Origin: Simmondsia chinensis
Taxonomy: Eukaryota; Streptophyta; Magnoliopsida; Caryophyllales; Simmondsiaceae
Assembly: GCA_018398585.1 (NCBI GenBank)
Contig: JAGTTD010000001.1
Span: forward strand, 34,983,938 to 35,047,937
Reading direction: 5' to 3'
Length of the DNA: 64,000 bases
Position numbers and translations under genes: made by a program. The notes under the pieces are model-generated. The model was given only the letters and a program-made list of their open reading frames with translations, ran no database searches and had not been told where the DNA came from. Positions 46,340 to 57,190 of this stretch are shown in pieces. Each line of letters begins with the position of its first letter. Position 1 is the first letter of the stretch.

Positions 46340-47965
46340 TTGAATCTTCTTTTGTGGAGCCAAATACAATGCCGCCGTTTCGACACCACACTCACACAAT
46401 CCCATTACTTCCAAATTCCAAACCGCCAAACCTCCGGCCCTACCGTTATCCCTACTTTCAAAAATCTGAAATTGAAAAACAAGTCGCTGACCTGTTACAA
46501 TCCGGTTTTATACGCCCAAGTTCCAATCCTTTTGCCATCCCTGTTTTACTAGTCAAGAAAAAAGACAACTCCTGGCGTATGTTGACTACAGAAGTTTGAA
46601 TCAGATTACAATTCCTGATAAATATCCCATACCAAATATTGATGAGCATTTAGATGAATTACACGGAGCAGCCATTTTTTTCCAAAATTGACCCGCGATC
46701 TGGTTATCACCAGATACGTGTTCATCCTAATGATATTCACAAAACTGCTTTCCGAACACATTCTGGTCATTATGAATTCAATGTCATGCCTTTTGGTCTC
46801 ACAAATGCTCCCTCTACTTTCCAATCAGCCATGAATGATCTCTTTAGACCTTACCTACAAAAATTTATCGTAGTGTTTTTCGATGACATACTTATTTACA
46901 GCCCAAACATCAGAAACATCTCCAACACTTATAAACTGCCCTTCAGCTTCTCCGTGATAACAGTTTTTATACGAAAGCTTCCAAGTGTTTGTTTGGTCAA
47001 ACCAATATTTCCTTTCTGGGATTCTGCTAAGGGTGTAGGCGTTGATCAAGACAAAGTTCAGGCTGTCTTGAACTGGCCAGTCCTGACCAATGTCAAAGAG
47101 CTTCGAGGATTTTTGGGATTAACAGGGTATTACCGCAGATTTGTACACAATTATGGGATTACTGCCAGGCCATTGACTGAACTTACCAAGAACAATGGTT
47201 TCAGATGGACATCTATAGCTCAAGCTGCATTTCAGAAACTCAAGCAAGCATTAATTTCAGTTCCTGTCCTACGCCTATCGGATTTCAGTCAACCATTTGT
47301 GGTGGAATGCGCTGCTTCCTCAGAAGGAGTGGGAGCAATCCTCCTTCAATCTGGCCACCCGATTGCATATTTCAGTAAGGGACTTTCTTTTTCCAATCGT
47401 TTGAAATCCACCTATGACCGGGAATTGTTAGCTCTTGTGTTGGCCTTACAGAAGTGGAAGCATTATTTATTGGGACGATGTTTCTTTGTCAAAACTGATC
47501 ATTGCAGTCTCAAATACCTACTGGACCAGCGGATCACCACACACGAGCAGCAACGCCTTCTAATGAAGCTACTAACATTCGATTTCTCCATTATTTACAA
47601 AGCTAGTAAAGAAAATAGGGGGGCTGATTCACTTTCAAGACGTCCTCAGCATGCTAATTTTTTATCTCTAGCAATTCCTATTTCTCTAGATTTTTTGGAA
47701 TTGAAGGATGCTCTTCAAACAGATCCCTACACTCGGGATATTATTGCTACACTGTTACAAGATCCTGCCTCATATCCAAATTTCCAGGTGGTGGACAAAA
47801 AGCTTTATTTTAAAAATCGGCTAGTGATTCCTGATCATTCTCCTCTTCGGCAAAAGCTTTTATCTAAATCTCACAACACTTTGACTGGGGGCCATGGGGG
47901 ATATTTGAAGACTCTGAAACATCTCTCCTCCAATTTTTTTCTGGCCACGGATGAAGCATGATGTC
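46340..47965 (+). pseudogene. Reina-like RT and RNase H, frameshifted
   Basis: 46354-46585 encodes the RT N-terminus (the [19 protein letters not shown] region). A shift near 46585 leads to [20 protein letters not shown], and another shift leads to the long frame 46654-47961. That frame has [28 protein letters not shown] and an intact catalytic box FFDDILIY (near 46878). In RNase H the first Asp is replaced (VECAASSEGVGAIL, where DAS is usual); the later TDHCSLKYLL block remains. The frame enters the integrase zinc region and breaks at about 47950. Confidence 0.93.
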
Positions 47966-49092
47966 AAGATCTTTGTCCAAAATTGTTTAATTTGTCAGCA
48001 GAGCAAATATCAAACATTGGCACCTGCTGGACTTTTACAACCTTTGCCACTACCTGAAAGAATATGGGAAGATATCTCAATTGATTTCATTACTGGACTT
48101 CCAAAATATGGGGGTTATGATACAATCCTTGTTGTGGTGGACCGTCTTAGCAAATATTCTCATTTTATTCCTTTATCTCACCCATTTACTGCAAAAATAG
48201 TTGTTAATATCTTTTGCAGGGAGATAGTGCGCCTACATGGTATTCCAAGGTCTATCGTTTCTAATAGGGATGTTGTTTTTCTGAGCAATTTCTGGCAGGA
48301 ACTTTTCAAGCTTAGCCATACACACCTGAATATGAGCACCGCATACCATCCTCAATCTGACGGACAAACAGAGGTTGTCAACAGATGCCTGGGAGCTTAT
48401 CTAAGGTGTTTTGCTCATGAACAACCGCACTCTTGGCACAAGTTTCTCTCTTGAGCTGAATATTCATTTAACACTGGGTTCCATTCTTCTGCTGGGACTA
48501 CCCCTTTCAAGATTGTCTATGGAAGAGACCCACCAGCTCTCCATCCCTACGTTCCGGGCGAAACGCACATTGCTGACCTTTTGAAAGAAATATGTTAAAA
48601 GCACAATCACGAATGAAGGCACAAGCTGATTCTAAAAGGAGGGAGCTGAAATTCAAAGTTGGTGACCCTGTTTTCCTACGAGTTCAAACTTACCGCCAGA
48701 AATCTCTTGCTAAGCGCAGGTACGAAAAATTATCTCCAAGATTTTTTGGTCCTTACAAGGTTGTTCAACGTATCGGCCCAGTAGCATATGAACTAGACCT
48801 CCCTGCCTCCTCCAAAGTTCACCCCATTTTTCATGTTTCATTGCTCCGTCCTGCGCTTGGTCAAACTCCAACCACACCACCCGCTCCTCTACCTATTAAT
48901 GCAAATTGGGAACTCATATTAACTCCTGCCAAAATTTTGGGAAATCGTTGGGTTACTGAAGTGGGTGTACCTTCATTAGAACTCTTGGTGCAATGAGGAG
49001 AGCGTCCTATTGAAGAGGCGAGCTGGGAAAATTACGATCTTATTGCTGGACAATTTCCTGATTTCCGCCTTGAGGACAAGGAGTTTTTCTAG
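47951..49092 (+). pseudogene. Reina-like integrase with chromodomain, broken
   Basis: The HHCC zinc finger spans the shift at about 47950 (NCLICQQSK side intact). The core has DFITGLP (first Asp), IVSNRDVVF (usually SDRD, so the second catalytic Asp is Asn) and HPQSDGQTEVVNR with its Glu kept. A stop lies at 48452-48454 and another at about 48597. 48592-48996 carries the GPY/F-type C-terminal region and the chromodomain; a TGA at 48994-48996 interrupts the latter, and the rest (the ASWENYDLIAGQFPDF region) is readable to 49092. Confidence 0.92.
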
Positions 49093-49103
49093 AGGGGATG
49101 CAA
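49091..49103 (+). promoter_or_regulatory. Reina-like element polypurine tract
   Basis: AGAGGGGATGCAA directly before the 3' LTR. Confidence 0.82.
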
Positions 49104-49578
49104 TGATTTAAGACCACCTCTATAGACCTATTCGAGAAGGAAGCCACGTGGAAATAGAGACAACTTATCAATTGACAAAGTCCAAGCATTCAGTCTGTTA
49201 GGACTTCCACATGTGGAGGCTAATGAGGGAAACGTGGAGGTTATGGAAGGAAAGGAAATGCTGAAGACATGGTTTAGTGGTGACGCGGTCTGATAACTTC
49301 CACAACCAGATTGCTACCACTCCAGCCATTATTTTCCTACAATTTAGCTATTCAGTTATGTCTTTCATTTAGTATAAATAGTTGTTTAGGATTTGTTTCT
49401 GGTAGACTGAAAAATCCTTTTGTTACTGGCTATTTGGAGTTTTGTCCTCTCCATACGGACAGATTTATTGGGTGTATATTGGTGTTTAAGATTCTTGCAC
49501 GGTATTCTGCCAATAAAGTTTCTATTTCTTTCATTCCAATATCCCATTCTCTTCCGTTCACATTTTCAGCACCTACCA
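49104..49578 (+). repeat. Reina-like 3' LTR
   Basis: It matches 44236-44693. An extra stretch of about 17-20 bp near 49243-49262 (GGAAGGAAAGGAAATGCTGA) accounts for the length difference. Confidence 0.95.
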
Positions 49579-49583
49579 ACAGG

Positions 49584-51611
49584 CATCCCATATTTATCCA
49601 TCAATCCACAGCAGCTAGATTCAGATACATGCTTTTTTCTTGTTGATACAATCTTTGTATTGCCAGTTCATTGTCAGAATCAGGAAAAAATCATTTTCAT
49701 TTGGTGATTCCTTGTTTTCCAAATGCAAAGGTTATAAATGAGCCTCTTTTAGCTTTGAAGTTAAAGTTCTGCACTTTTGAGGATTCGTGGGGAAGTCTCA
49801 ATAAGGATTCCAAGCAACATCAATGTAACCCATATTGAGTCAAATGAAACTATAAATCTTCTATAGAAATTACTTCTCTGGCGTTTGCTAAGTTGGCCAG
49901 ACATTTTTGCTAACATAATCTTGAATGCACAAGATCCAAGTTATTTAACTTCAATGGTTCCTTAAGTTTATAATTTATTCAAATTAGTTACTTAAAATTT
50001 CTTTTGATTAAACTAGTCTATCAATAATTCTTTTGGGAAAAATTAGGTCCTCTCCGTTCATCCCATTGCTCCTTTCTCTCTTCCATTCTCTATCCGTACT
50101 CTCAAATTACTTTGCCATGAACCCAAATCTAGCTTAAATTTCTCAAAATTTCTCATGTTTGATCTTAATTTTAAAAGCACTAAACAGTAATTTGTCCAAT
50201 CAAAGTCTCAATCCTTAATCCTACCTAGAATCCAGAGTTGTGCAAAATTGCTCCAAGAGTTGCCAGCTCAAAAACGAAGGAATTTTGTTTGACAATGACC
50301 ACAATAATACAACTCCAATAAGAAAGTCATCATCACGTACACATAGAGCACGAAAATCAGTGATTCACCGCCAACGAGGGCCATGATCCATACCTCCATG
50401 TCACTAGGAACCCACAACAAGCAAGTTTGGCAATAATTTTGTTTCAAACTGATTGTTGAGGAACTATTTCAAGCAAAAGACAACAACACAAAAGATCAAT
50501 TCAAACAAATTGGGCCACAAGAGTGAACAACTCAACAAAATTGCAATAAGAGCAGAAAGAATAAAAAATCTTGTAATATTCACCAACAATCTCTTACTCG
50601 CTAGGCTATGGTTGCAGCTCAAGCACCAGAACAGGCCCATTTCAAGCCTAAACTCAAGCATAGGCTGATCTAGCCTTTGTATGTGGGTTTGAAAATCCGA
50701 AAACACCCTTATTTAATACAGAAATACATCAAATAGTACATGTAAATGTGCTGATGGTAACAGTAAACAAAATTAACATGCACAAAGCCTAAACTTATCA
50801 GTAGTTTTCCTCCTTTTTTTAAAAAGAAATATTCATTAATGTAAAATGTAATTTAAGTCGAACAGAGCTTGAGAATCTGAAAGTATGTAGTTCATATTGC
50901 AGCCACCGTTACTCAAGAAACAGGATAAAAACCACAAGATAAAGGCCAGGAATGTTGTGCAAAACAAGTCCAGCTCAAATCCTTGGTGTTTGGAACAGCC
51001 CGCACTTGCCATTAGCCGCTAATATCTACATTCAGATATAGCATGATGTGCCACCCTTTCGAACCTGAAATTTCTTCCAGAACTCTCTGAAGCACTGTTT
51101 TATGAATATATCACTCAAATCAATAAGTTTTAAGTACATCCTTATTTTCTATTAGGACAACGCATCGCTCAGTTGTGCTCTCACCAATCAATCACAAGGC
51201 ATTAAATAGCCGAAGTTTTTGTAAAATTTTCCCTTTTTTCTCTTTTTCCCAAATAATTTTCCATCTCCACTTATGCTAGTAATAAAATAAAGACTGTTAC
51301 GTAACATAACCAACGATTGCACATTCGTAATGGCCTACATAACACATATGATAATATATACATATTGTATTTTATTTGTTAAAACATATGTTCAAATGTG
51401 TTTAGGTGTTATCACCATTTAAGGGTTTTTTTTTTTTGGAGGGGGGGGGGGGGGGGGGGGGGGGGGAAGAAGAAGGATTGCATGCATAGTTATATTTTTC
51501 TTTCTTCTGCAAACATAAAAGGAAGTTATGTTCTATTAAAGAACCCAATGCTAATGACGCAGCCCCTTATGTAACATCCGCCACGCCTCACTACTCCATT
51601 ATTAAATTGCA
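49584..51611 (+). other. Intergenic sequence, no recognised gene
   Basis: Mixed-complexity DNA that looks single copy. Short open frames (for example 50453-50668) have no recognised motif. A G run lies at 51438-51467. Confidence 0.5.
51421..51475 (+). repeat. T run followed by a long G run
   Basis: About 12 T, then about 29 G after GGAG. Lengths of such runs are unreliable in assemblies. Confidence 0.9.
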
Positions 51612-52011
51612 ACAAAAAAAAAAAAAAAAAAAAACCAATGCCACAAGGGCTCCTATCAAATCAGGGTTTTCTGGGAGGGGGAAGGAGGGGGGGATACCTC
51701 TTCAAGGTGCTACCCTAAAAGGAGGTTGTGTCCGAGGGCCCCAACCCTAAAAAAGCAAGAACGAAACAATAAAGCAACAACACAACAACAATAAAGCATG
51801 CAAGCAACAAGCAACAATAAGGCAACAATAGTGGCGAACATGTAAGCCTAGCGCACTATGAACAAGCTTCGTTGTGTTCTTCTATCCTAAATCGTTGTGT
51901 CAACTGCTTATTTTAACCAGCCACTCAGCTCTATCTAAGGCCATCTCCTCATTTAGGTTTAGGGGTGAGATCAAGTCTAATTGTCCCTATCTAGCTTTTC
52001 TTCGGCCTACC

Positions 52012-52290
52012 TCTACCACTCCTACTACAACAACAACAACAGACCCAGTGTCTCAAGGGCTCCCGCATAAGCGAGGTCCGGGAGGGGTGGATGTACACAG
52101 CCTTATCCTTCAGGGTGTAACCCTGTCGAGAGGCTATTTCCGAGGACCCCCAACCTTATAGGGTTGGCAACATAAGGACTTCCCAGGAGGTTACCCATCC
52201 TAGTACTACTCTCGCCCAAGCACGCTTAACTTCCAAATTCTAATGGGATCCGGTTGCATTAGTGCTTGGTAAATGAACCCTCTACCCAAC
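52012..52290 (-). mobile_element. SINE made of 5S rRNA sequence joined to an RTE LINE tail
   Basis: On the minus strand, 52275-52168 matches most of plant 5S rRNA: AAGCACTAATGCAACCGGATC, GAAGTTAAGCGTGCTTGGGC, GAGAGTAGTACTAGGATGGG and CCTCCTGGGAAGTCC. After a few bases it runs into the RTE tail (GGTTGGGGGTCCTCGGAAA), the hairpin (52136-52098) and (TTG)n (to 52012). Similar GTAGAGG sequence on both sides may be a short TSD. It splits LINE L4 between RRPTTA and GRGRPKK. Confidence 0.85.
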
Positions 52291-52299
52291 AACGGCAGT

Positions 52300-53142
52300 G
52301 GTCGGTCTCCTTGTAACATGCCCAAACCCTTGCAAATATTGCTCCCTCAACTTGTCCTCAATTGAACCCATGCCTAATTATCTTCTTATAACGTCATTTC
52401 TCATCCTATCCTTCCTTGTGTGCCCACACATCCATTGCAACATCCTCATCTCCGCCACCTTCAACTTCTGCATTTGTTGTTGTTTAACTGGCCAACATTC
52501 TACATCGTATGACATAGCCGATTTCACAACCATCTTATAGTATTTTCCCTTCAACTTTAGCTGAAACTTTCTATCACATAGTACAGCAGAAGCCATCTTC
52601 CATTCATGCCATCCTACTTTAATCCGGTTGTTGACACTGTCGTCAACTCCGCCATCTTGTTGTACCATGGAGCCCCAATATTTGAAACAGTTTTTTTCTT
52701 ATATGCATTCTAATCCAATCTTTACGTTTGTTACGCTTGGTCTGGTTGTGGTACATAACTTACATTTCATATACTTGGTTTTTGATCTACTGAGCCGTAA
52801 GCCTTTCGATTCCAAGGCCCTTCTCCAACATTTCAGCTTCTCATTTACCCCTACTCTTGACTCGCACGTTAGGACTATATTATTCGCAAAAAGCATGCAC
52901 CAAGGCACACCTCCTTGGACGCACCTATTGAGCTCATCCATAGCCAAAATAAATAGGAAAGGACTGAAGGCTAATCCTTGATGCAACCTAACTGTAATTG
53001 GGAAAGCGTCTCTCTCCCCTTCTACTACACATTGGTCAATGCGTCCTTATACGTCTATAATGGCTCGAATATAAGATACAGGGATGCCTTTCTTCTCTAA
53101 GACCCTCCATAGAACCTCTCTTGGTGCTCTATCATATCCTTT
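52300..53142 (-). pseudogene. L4 RTE reverse transcriptase relic
   Basis: Frames 52986-52699 and 52668-52378 hold [15 protein letters not shown], the catalytic box read as FANNIVL where FADD is expected (near 52890), [31 protein letters not shown] and [17 protein letters not shown]. Both active-site Asp codons are changed to Asn by G-to-A changes on the coding strand. Stops and shifts separate the frames. It lies downstream of, and in the same direction as, the F-box gene. Confidence 0.9.
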
Positions 53143-53561
53143 CATCACCAACATCATACCAACCCACAAAATTTTGACAATTTCCTTACACAAAATTACC
53201 ACTACTAGTTACATTGCCGAATTTCAGACCTTGCGTGTCTCCTTAATTACTATAGTTATGACCACCAATAGTAGCCTAGACATTAAAAATATGTCTCTCT
53301 TGAGTTGAGAATATTAGCTACAAAGGAATTTTTCCTTTTCATATCATGCACACAAATGCTAACAAGGTAAAAACAAAGCAATCTCAGTACGTTTCCAAGT
53401 TTTTAATGTATGATCAGGAAGAACACCAAACTGCTGCACAAGACCGCATCGTGAGGGATCTTAACAGCAAAAAGGACAAACAAACGGGCACCAACATATA
53501 ACCGTAACAAGCATAGATGAAAAACATACCACTGACAAAGTCACCCTGAACAGATTCAAGC
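53143..53561 (-). other. F-box gene 3' flank, no further gene
   Basis: It follows the F-box stop codon and should hold the 3' UTR. No clear polyadenylation signal could be fixed. Nothing else recognised. Confidence 0.5.
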
Positions 53562-54692
53562 TCATTGATGTCCTCCATTAGGCAAGACCAGGCTCTCCAT
53601 ATAAGGATAAACTTCAACAAACCCTCGAGATCCATGACTTGGAAGAGCCTCGATCCTTTTCGCACTAGGATCAAACAAAAACAATCCTCCATTATCATTT
53701 TCTGCCATAATTTCACCGTTTCTCCAGCAGCCTACAACTCTTTGTATTCCAAAGATAGAAGAAAGGCTGAATATCTTTGTCCATGACACTTCATCATCAA
53801 CAGGAAAACGGTTGTTATTCAAGCGCCAAACATTGACATTCCCAGCAAATTCATCTCGCATTCCATAAACAATCACAACTGGATGCTCATCTATATTTCC
53901 AAAACGAGATCGAAATTCGGAGCTGTGATGATAGCATGGTAGTGTATGTGACCTAAAGACCTCATCTTCAACATCAAACCATAGGATAAGTTCACGAAAA
54001 ATAGCCCCATCTTCTTGCAATTCAACTGAATACCAATATGGCACACCATTTGCTATAGTGTTGCATGTTCTTTGATAACACAACCAAGGGAGACTCTGTC
54101 CACTTATTCTTCTCCAGGAGTTGGTTTGCAAGCTGTAAATTTCAACTCTAGGGGAGACCATTTTCGCACTGAAATGCTTCGAGTACAGTACTCTTATTAC
54201 TTTATAGTCATCGTTTTTTGAATCATAGGCAAATCCAATAGTGGCACGTTCAACAGGGTACAAAGTGAATCCAGGACTTGGGATTCGATAATGTTTTTTT
54301 ATTGCAGGATTCCATAAAACGATAGATGTGGTGTAAATAGAGAAACTGAGACAAATAAGGCCATTAATTGAACCAACAACATCGAAACAATCAAAGGCCT
54401 CAGGAAACGGAAGGATGATGTTTGAGACAATGGGGCTAAAATATGGGAGCTGTAGTTGTAACCTGTGCACATGATTGCATGATGCATCGTCACGAGTGTG
54501 AACCATAAGAGACAGCGTGTTTGTTGCTTCGGACATACTAGCAGTAGCACAGAGGTGGGCTCTGACGAAAACAGAGTCGTTGAAGAGGGTGTACCAGGTC
54601 TTGCACACAGATTTGAAGCAAAGTACCGACTTTATTGGGAGTCTTTTGAGTATATCTACCATAACATCTCCAGGAAGTTGATCGGTCGCCAT
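53562..54692 (-). CDS. F-box protein with F-box-associated (FBA) domain
   Basis: F-box proteins bind SKP1 in SCF ubiquitin ligases through the N-terminal box and choose substrates with the C-terminal part. The 376-residue reading from ATG 54692 begins MATDQLPGDVMVDILKRLPI; the F-box spans about residues 4-48 (LPIKSVLCFKSVCKTW). The FBA type-1 region follows, with INGLICLS, VLWNPAIKKHYRIP, GFAYDSKNDDYKVIRV, VEIYSLQTNSWRRI and NGVPYW. Length suits the family. The frame is open upstream to an ATG at 54770, but the internal start places the F-box at the N-terminus, as is usual. No intron is needed. The substrate cannot be inferred. This is the only cellular gene here that I judge intact. Confidence 0.9.
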   Translation of the reverse strand: MATDQLPGDVMVDILKRLPIKSVLCFKSVCKTWYTLFNDSVFVRAHLCATASMSEATNTLSLMVHTRDDASCNHVHRLQLQLPYFSPIVSNIILPFPEAFDCFDVVGSINGLICLSFSIYTTSIVLWNPAIKKHYRIPSPGFTLYPVERATIGFAYDSKNDDYKVIRVLYSKHFSAKMVSPRVEIYSLQTNSWRRISGQSLPWLCYQRTCNTIANGVPYWYSVELQEDGAIFRELILWFDVEDEVFRSHTLPCYHHSSEFRSRFGNIDEHPVVIVYGMRDEFAGNVNVWRLNNNRFPVDDEVSWTKIFSLSSIFGIQRVVGCWRNGEIMAENDNGGLFLFDPSAKRIEALPSHGSRGFVEVYPYMESLVLPNGGHQ

Positions 54693-55597
54693 GGCTCCTA
54701 CTAGCTCAAACCACATGTTTAAAGGCACAGGCTCTCTGTTGATTTTTCCTTTTTCTCCACCAACCCTCACTTTCTTCCAATCAATTTATACCGTCCAGAA
54801 TTCTGCAAGTAATAAAAGGTATAGAAAAGTGAATTCAGATGCCAATGTTTTCACATTTCATTTCTAGACGCAACTACAATGTAAAATATTTCCATGTCCA
54901 ATTATCTCCATCTAATTTACCAAGAGATGCAAGAAAGCTTGTGGAGATCATTCAATTATAACGGAGGCTATCCATTTAACCCCTACAGTTAGTTTTGACA
55001 TTGTTCATAGTGAGACATATTCTTCATAAGAGAAATACATCCCCACAATGCATATCTGGAGTTGAAATCCATGGTCCTAAACGATGGTGAGGAATACGAT
55101 TCATAGCAATTACACAAAATACTTCTTTATTATGCATTCCATAATTTTGTACTCAATAAATTTACAGCAATGTTGTTACTAGGGCAAGATTGTTATTGTC
55201 AGACAATTTTATAGCTATCATTCTCTATAAGTCACAACAATACGCCAGCAATAACAATTATTGCATTGACAATAACTCTGATGGAGATCCTAGAAGAAAA
55301 TTTTGAAATCTTACTCCCGTAAAATTAGTCCCACTAAGATGGATTTTGATTTCACCTAGGATTTGACTCTCTCTTGACTCTTTTTTTCATTATCTAGTTA
55401 TTATACTTTTATTTATTAGAATAGTTTTTATTAGATTAATTTAAGAGTCATTTATCTTTTTTTTTTTTTTTTTTGGATTGGAGATTAAGAGTCATTTATC
55501 AAATAGAACTATCTTGTAACTTTTATATATCATTGTAGTTAATGCCAATTGATAGATCAAACTAATAATATTACTTTTAGATTCTATTTCCTATAAG
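54693..55597 (-). other. Upstream region of the F-box gene
   Basis: The promoter and 5' UTR should lie here. I see no convincing TATA box at a fixed distance and no other gene. Confidence 0.45.
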
Positions 55598-55612
55598 CAC
55601 AAGGCTATTTAA

Positions 55613-55782
55613 TTTCTTTTTTCTTTTTTTTTTTTTTCAAATGTTAAGGAAGTCATGTGGACTGGGCAAGGAAGAAGCCCTCCCCAAATCCCTCTCCCAG
55701 TGATGAAGGCAAAATTCAATCCCATCCCAGGTCTCGGGCACCACTTCTGAGATACTTTACCAATTGAGCTAGCTAACATTTT
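55613..55782 (-). mobile_element. tRNA-derived SINE, minus strand
   Basis: On the minus strand it starts TAGCTAGCTCAATTGGTAAAG (A box), has a B-box-like GGGATTGAATTTT about 35-45 bp later and ends in poly(A) (complement of 55614-55637). Flanks CACAAGGCTATTTAA (55598-55612) and CACAAGGTTCTTTAA (55783-55797) form a 15-bp TSD with two mismatches. Confidence 0.9.
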
Positions 55783-55943
55783 CACAAGGTTCTTTAAGCT
55801 AAACACAATGCTACTCCACCTACTTTTTCCCTTTCCCCTTTCCAATCTCTATCAAATTGGTACAAGAGCGAGTTCCAATTCACTATACATGCTGCCATCA
55901 CCACGGCCAATCGATTGAGCAACCCCAAGCCTCTGCACTACTT

Positions 55944-56425
55944 TGTTATAGCTCAAGTGGGGTCTATCCTAAAACCAATTGGTAATGGGGGGCGTAGCCA
56001 TTCTGGTATATAACTTGGTGTCTTTCTCTTGTATTTTTCGATGTGAGACTATTTTGTACTTTAGCAAACCACTACGCTTTGCGACAGTTTCTCTCGACGG
56101 CTTCATTCTAGGTATCTTCACTCTAAATAGGTAGCCCTTTTCCACTCTACCCTCGATAGCCTTTTCGAAACTTGGGCCCGTTATATGTGGCATGTCAAGC
56201 GCAGCCATTGAGCATGGTCTGTCCCATACCAGACCGAGTAGGACTCGAAAACAGGGTCTGTCCCATATCAAACTAAGCTCATTAGAATCAATACATTGGC
56301 TCTAATACTATTGTTCCAGCCCAAATGAGATTTCATCCCAAAATCAATTCGCAGTGGGTGCACTTAAGTCTATAACTTGGTACTCCCTTGTATTCTTCCA
56401 AGTGAGATTATTTGGTACTGTAACA
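55944..56425 (-). mobile_element. TRIM (tiny LTR element), minus strand
   Basis: Two LTRs of about 123 and 114 bp (55944-56066, 56312-56425) share TAT(A)TAACTTGGT and GATGTGAGACTATTTTGTACT-like blocks. On the minus strand they begin TG and end CA. The primer-binding site (TAGTATTAGAGCCAAT, complement of 56295-56310) follows the 5' LTR. The interior is about 245 bp with no coding. No TSD found. Confidence 0.78.
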
Positions 56426-56879
56426 CGACCACCAAACCCAGTCGACCTTCCCCCACAAACGCACCGTCGCCAAAACTCTAGACGCTAAATTTCTCCAACT
56501 CTGTAAGACCCTAGATCTAAAATTCTAAGGAATTCTTCAACGAAACCCTAAACAAAAATTTCCCAACTTACCTGGAAAACACGAACCTCAACCTCGACGG
56601 CACCTCGGGCCCGGCGGTTCAGTGTTGGCTCATGAACACGAGTGTCCTCAGGGTCTTTGAGTGCAAGGGAATCTTCGGCCACTCCCAGTCCTAGGCGCGT
56701 GCTGTGTGCGAGCACTCGAGAAATGGGCTGTTTGTTTGGGCCCCTTAATCTCAATACATATAAGAGGCTTTTATTATTTTTTTTATTATTTTTTAAAAGT
56801 AGGAAAGCCACCAAAAATGTTATCGAAAGACATGCATATATAATTTTCTCTAACTCCCTATGTGTGTCTTCCATCCACC
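56426..56879 (+). other. Intergenic, no recognised gene
   Basis: Moderately GC-rich around 56570-56720. A minus-strand frame (56982-56548) overlaps the RNase H relic but has no motif of its own here. Confidence 0.4.
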
Positions 56880-57190
56880 CGTCTAGGATCCTATTGATTT
56901 CGACTTGGCAATGCTCCGCATTTGGTTGCCCTCCCATAAAGACATGCAAAATGCAAAAAGCAAATTGTATCAAACTTGGCAAGCATCTCTTAAATATCTT
57001 GAATAATCATTCTAATATGTTGTAGGCACTTACATTCTTATTAATTATATTTATTACTACTAAATTATCACCCTCTAAATGTACACGATAATAGCCCAAC
57101 CTTAAGCATTCTCAAAGACCCTCTCTAGCAACCACTATTTCTACCATCAGAGCTGAAGCATTGCTTAGACCTTGACAACCATGCACCATT
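56880..57190 (-). pseudogene. Plant RNase H-like (RVT_3 type) domain relic
   Basis: On the minus strand from about 57190 the reading gives an alternating pattern typical of the RNase H domain attached to plant LINE-type RTs: VVAREGL (near 57130), LGYYRVHLEGDNLVVINIIN (57105-57045, with the conserved EGD) and a degenerate FCILHVFMGGQPNAEHC end where F.HV.RE.N..AD is usual. Stops and one shift break it. No RT is attached. It may derive from an L1-clade LINE or a small host RNase H gene. Confidence 0.6.

Larger units (their letters stand above)
44236..49578 (+). mobile_element. Reina-like Ty3/gypsy chromovirus, complete but inactivated
   Basis: 5343 bp with LTRs of 458 and 475 bp, perfect 5-bp TSDs ACAGG (44231-44235, 49579-49583), an initiator-Met primer-binding site and a polypurine tract. 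Gag, protease, RT, RNase H, integrase and a C-terminal chromodomain occur in order. The compact size, short LTRs and chromodomain fit the Reina clade; clade assignment is from layout, not phylogeny. Confidence 0.94.
51612..53142 (-). mobile_element. 5'-truncated RTE LINE L4, minus strand, split by a SINE
   Basis: Read on the minus strand from about 53142, it encodes RT from just after motif A (the [17 protein letters not shown] region) to RRPTTA near 52300. The C-terminal end and tail continue at 52010-51612 with GRGRPKKS and EEMA-type remnants. The tail ends GGCATTGG followed by T21 (complement of 51612-51634). Between the halves lies the 5S-SINE at 52012-52290. Confidence 0.85.

Noticed and set aside
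52168..52275. A functional 5S rRNA gene on the minus strand
   Set aside because: The first bases of 5S are missing or altered, several core positions differ, and it joins an RTE tail inside a LINE. It is a SINE head, not a gene.
53414..53716. A second minus-strand protein at the F-box 3' end
   Set aside because: It is an alternative frame overlapping the F-box gene with no motif.
54693..54770. The upstream ATG (54770) as the F-box protein start
   Set aside because: It adds 26 residues without similarity before the F-box; the ATG at 54692 places the box at the usual position. Not excluded without transcript data.
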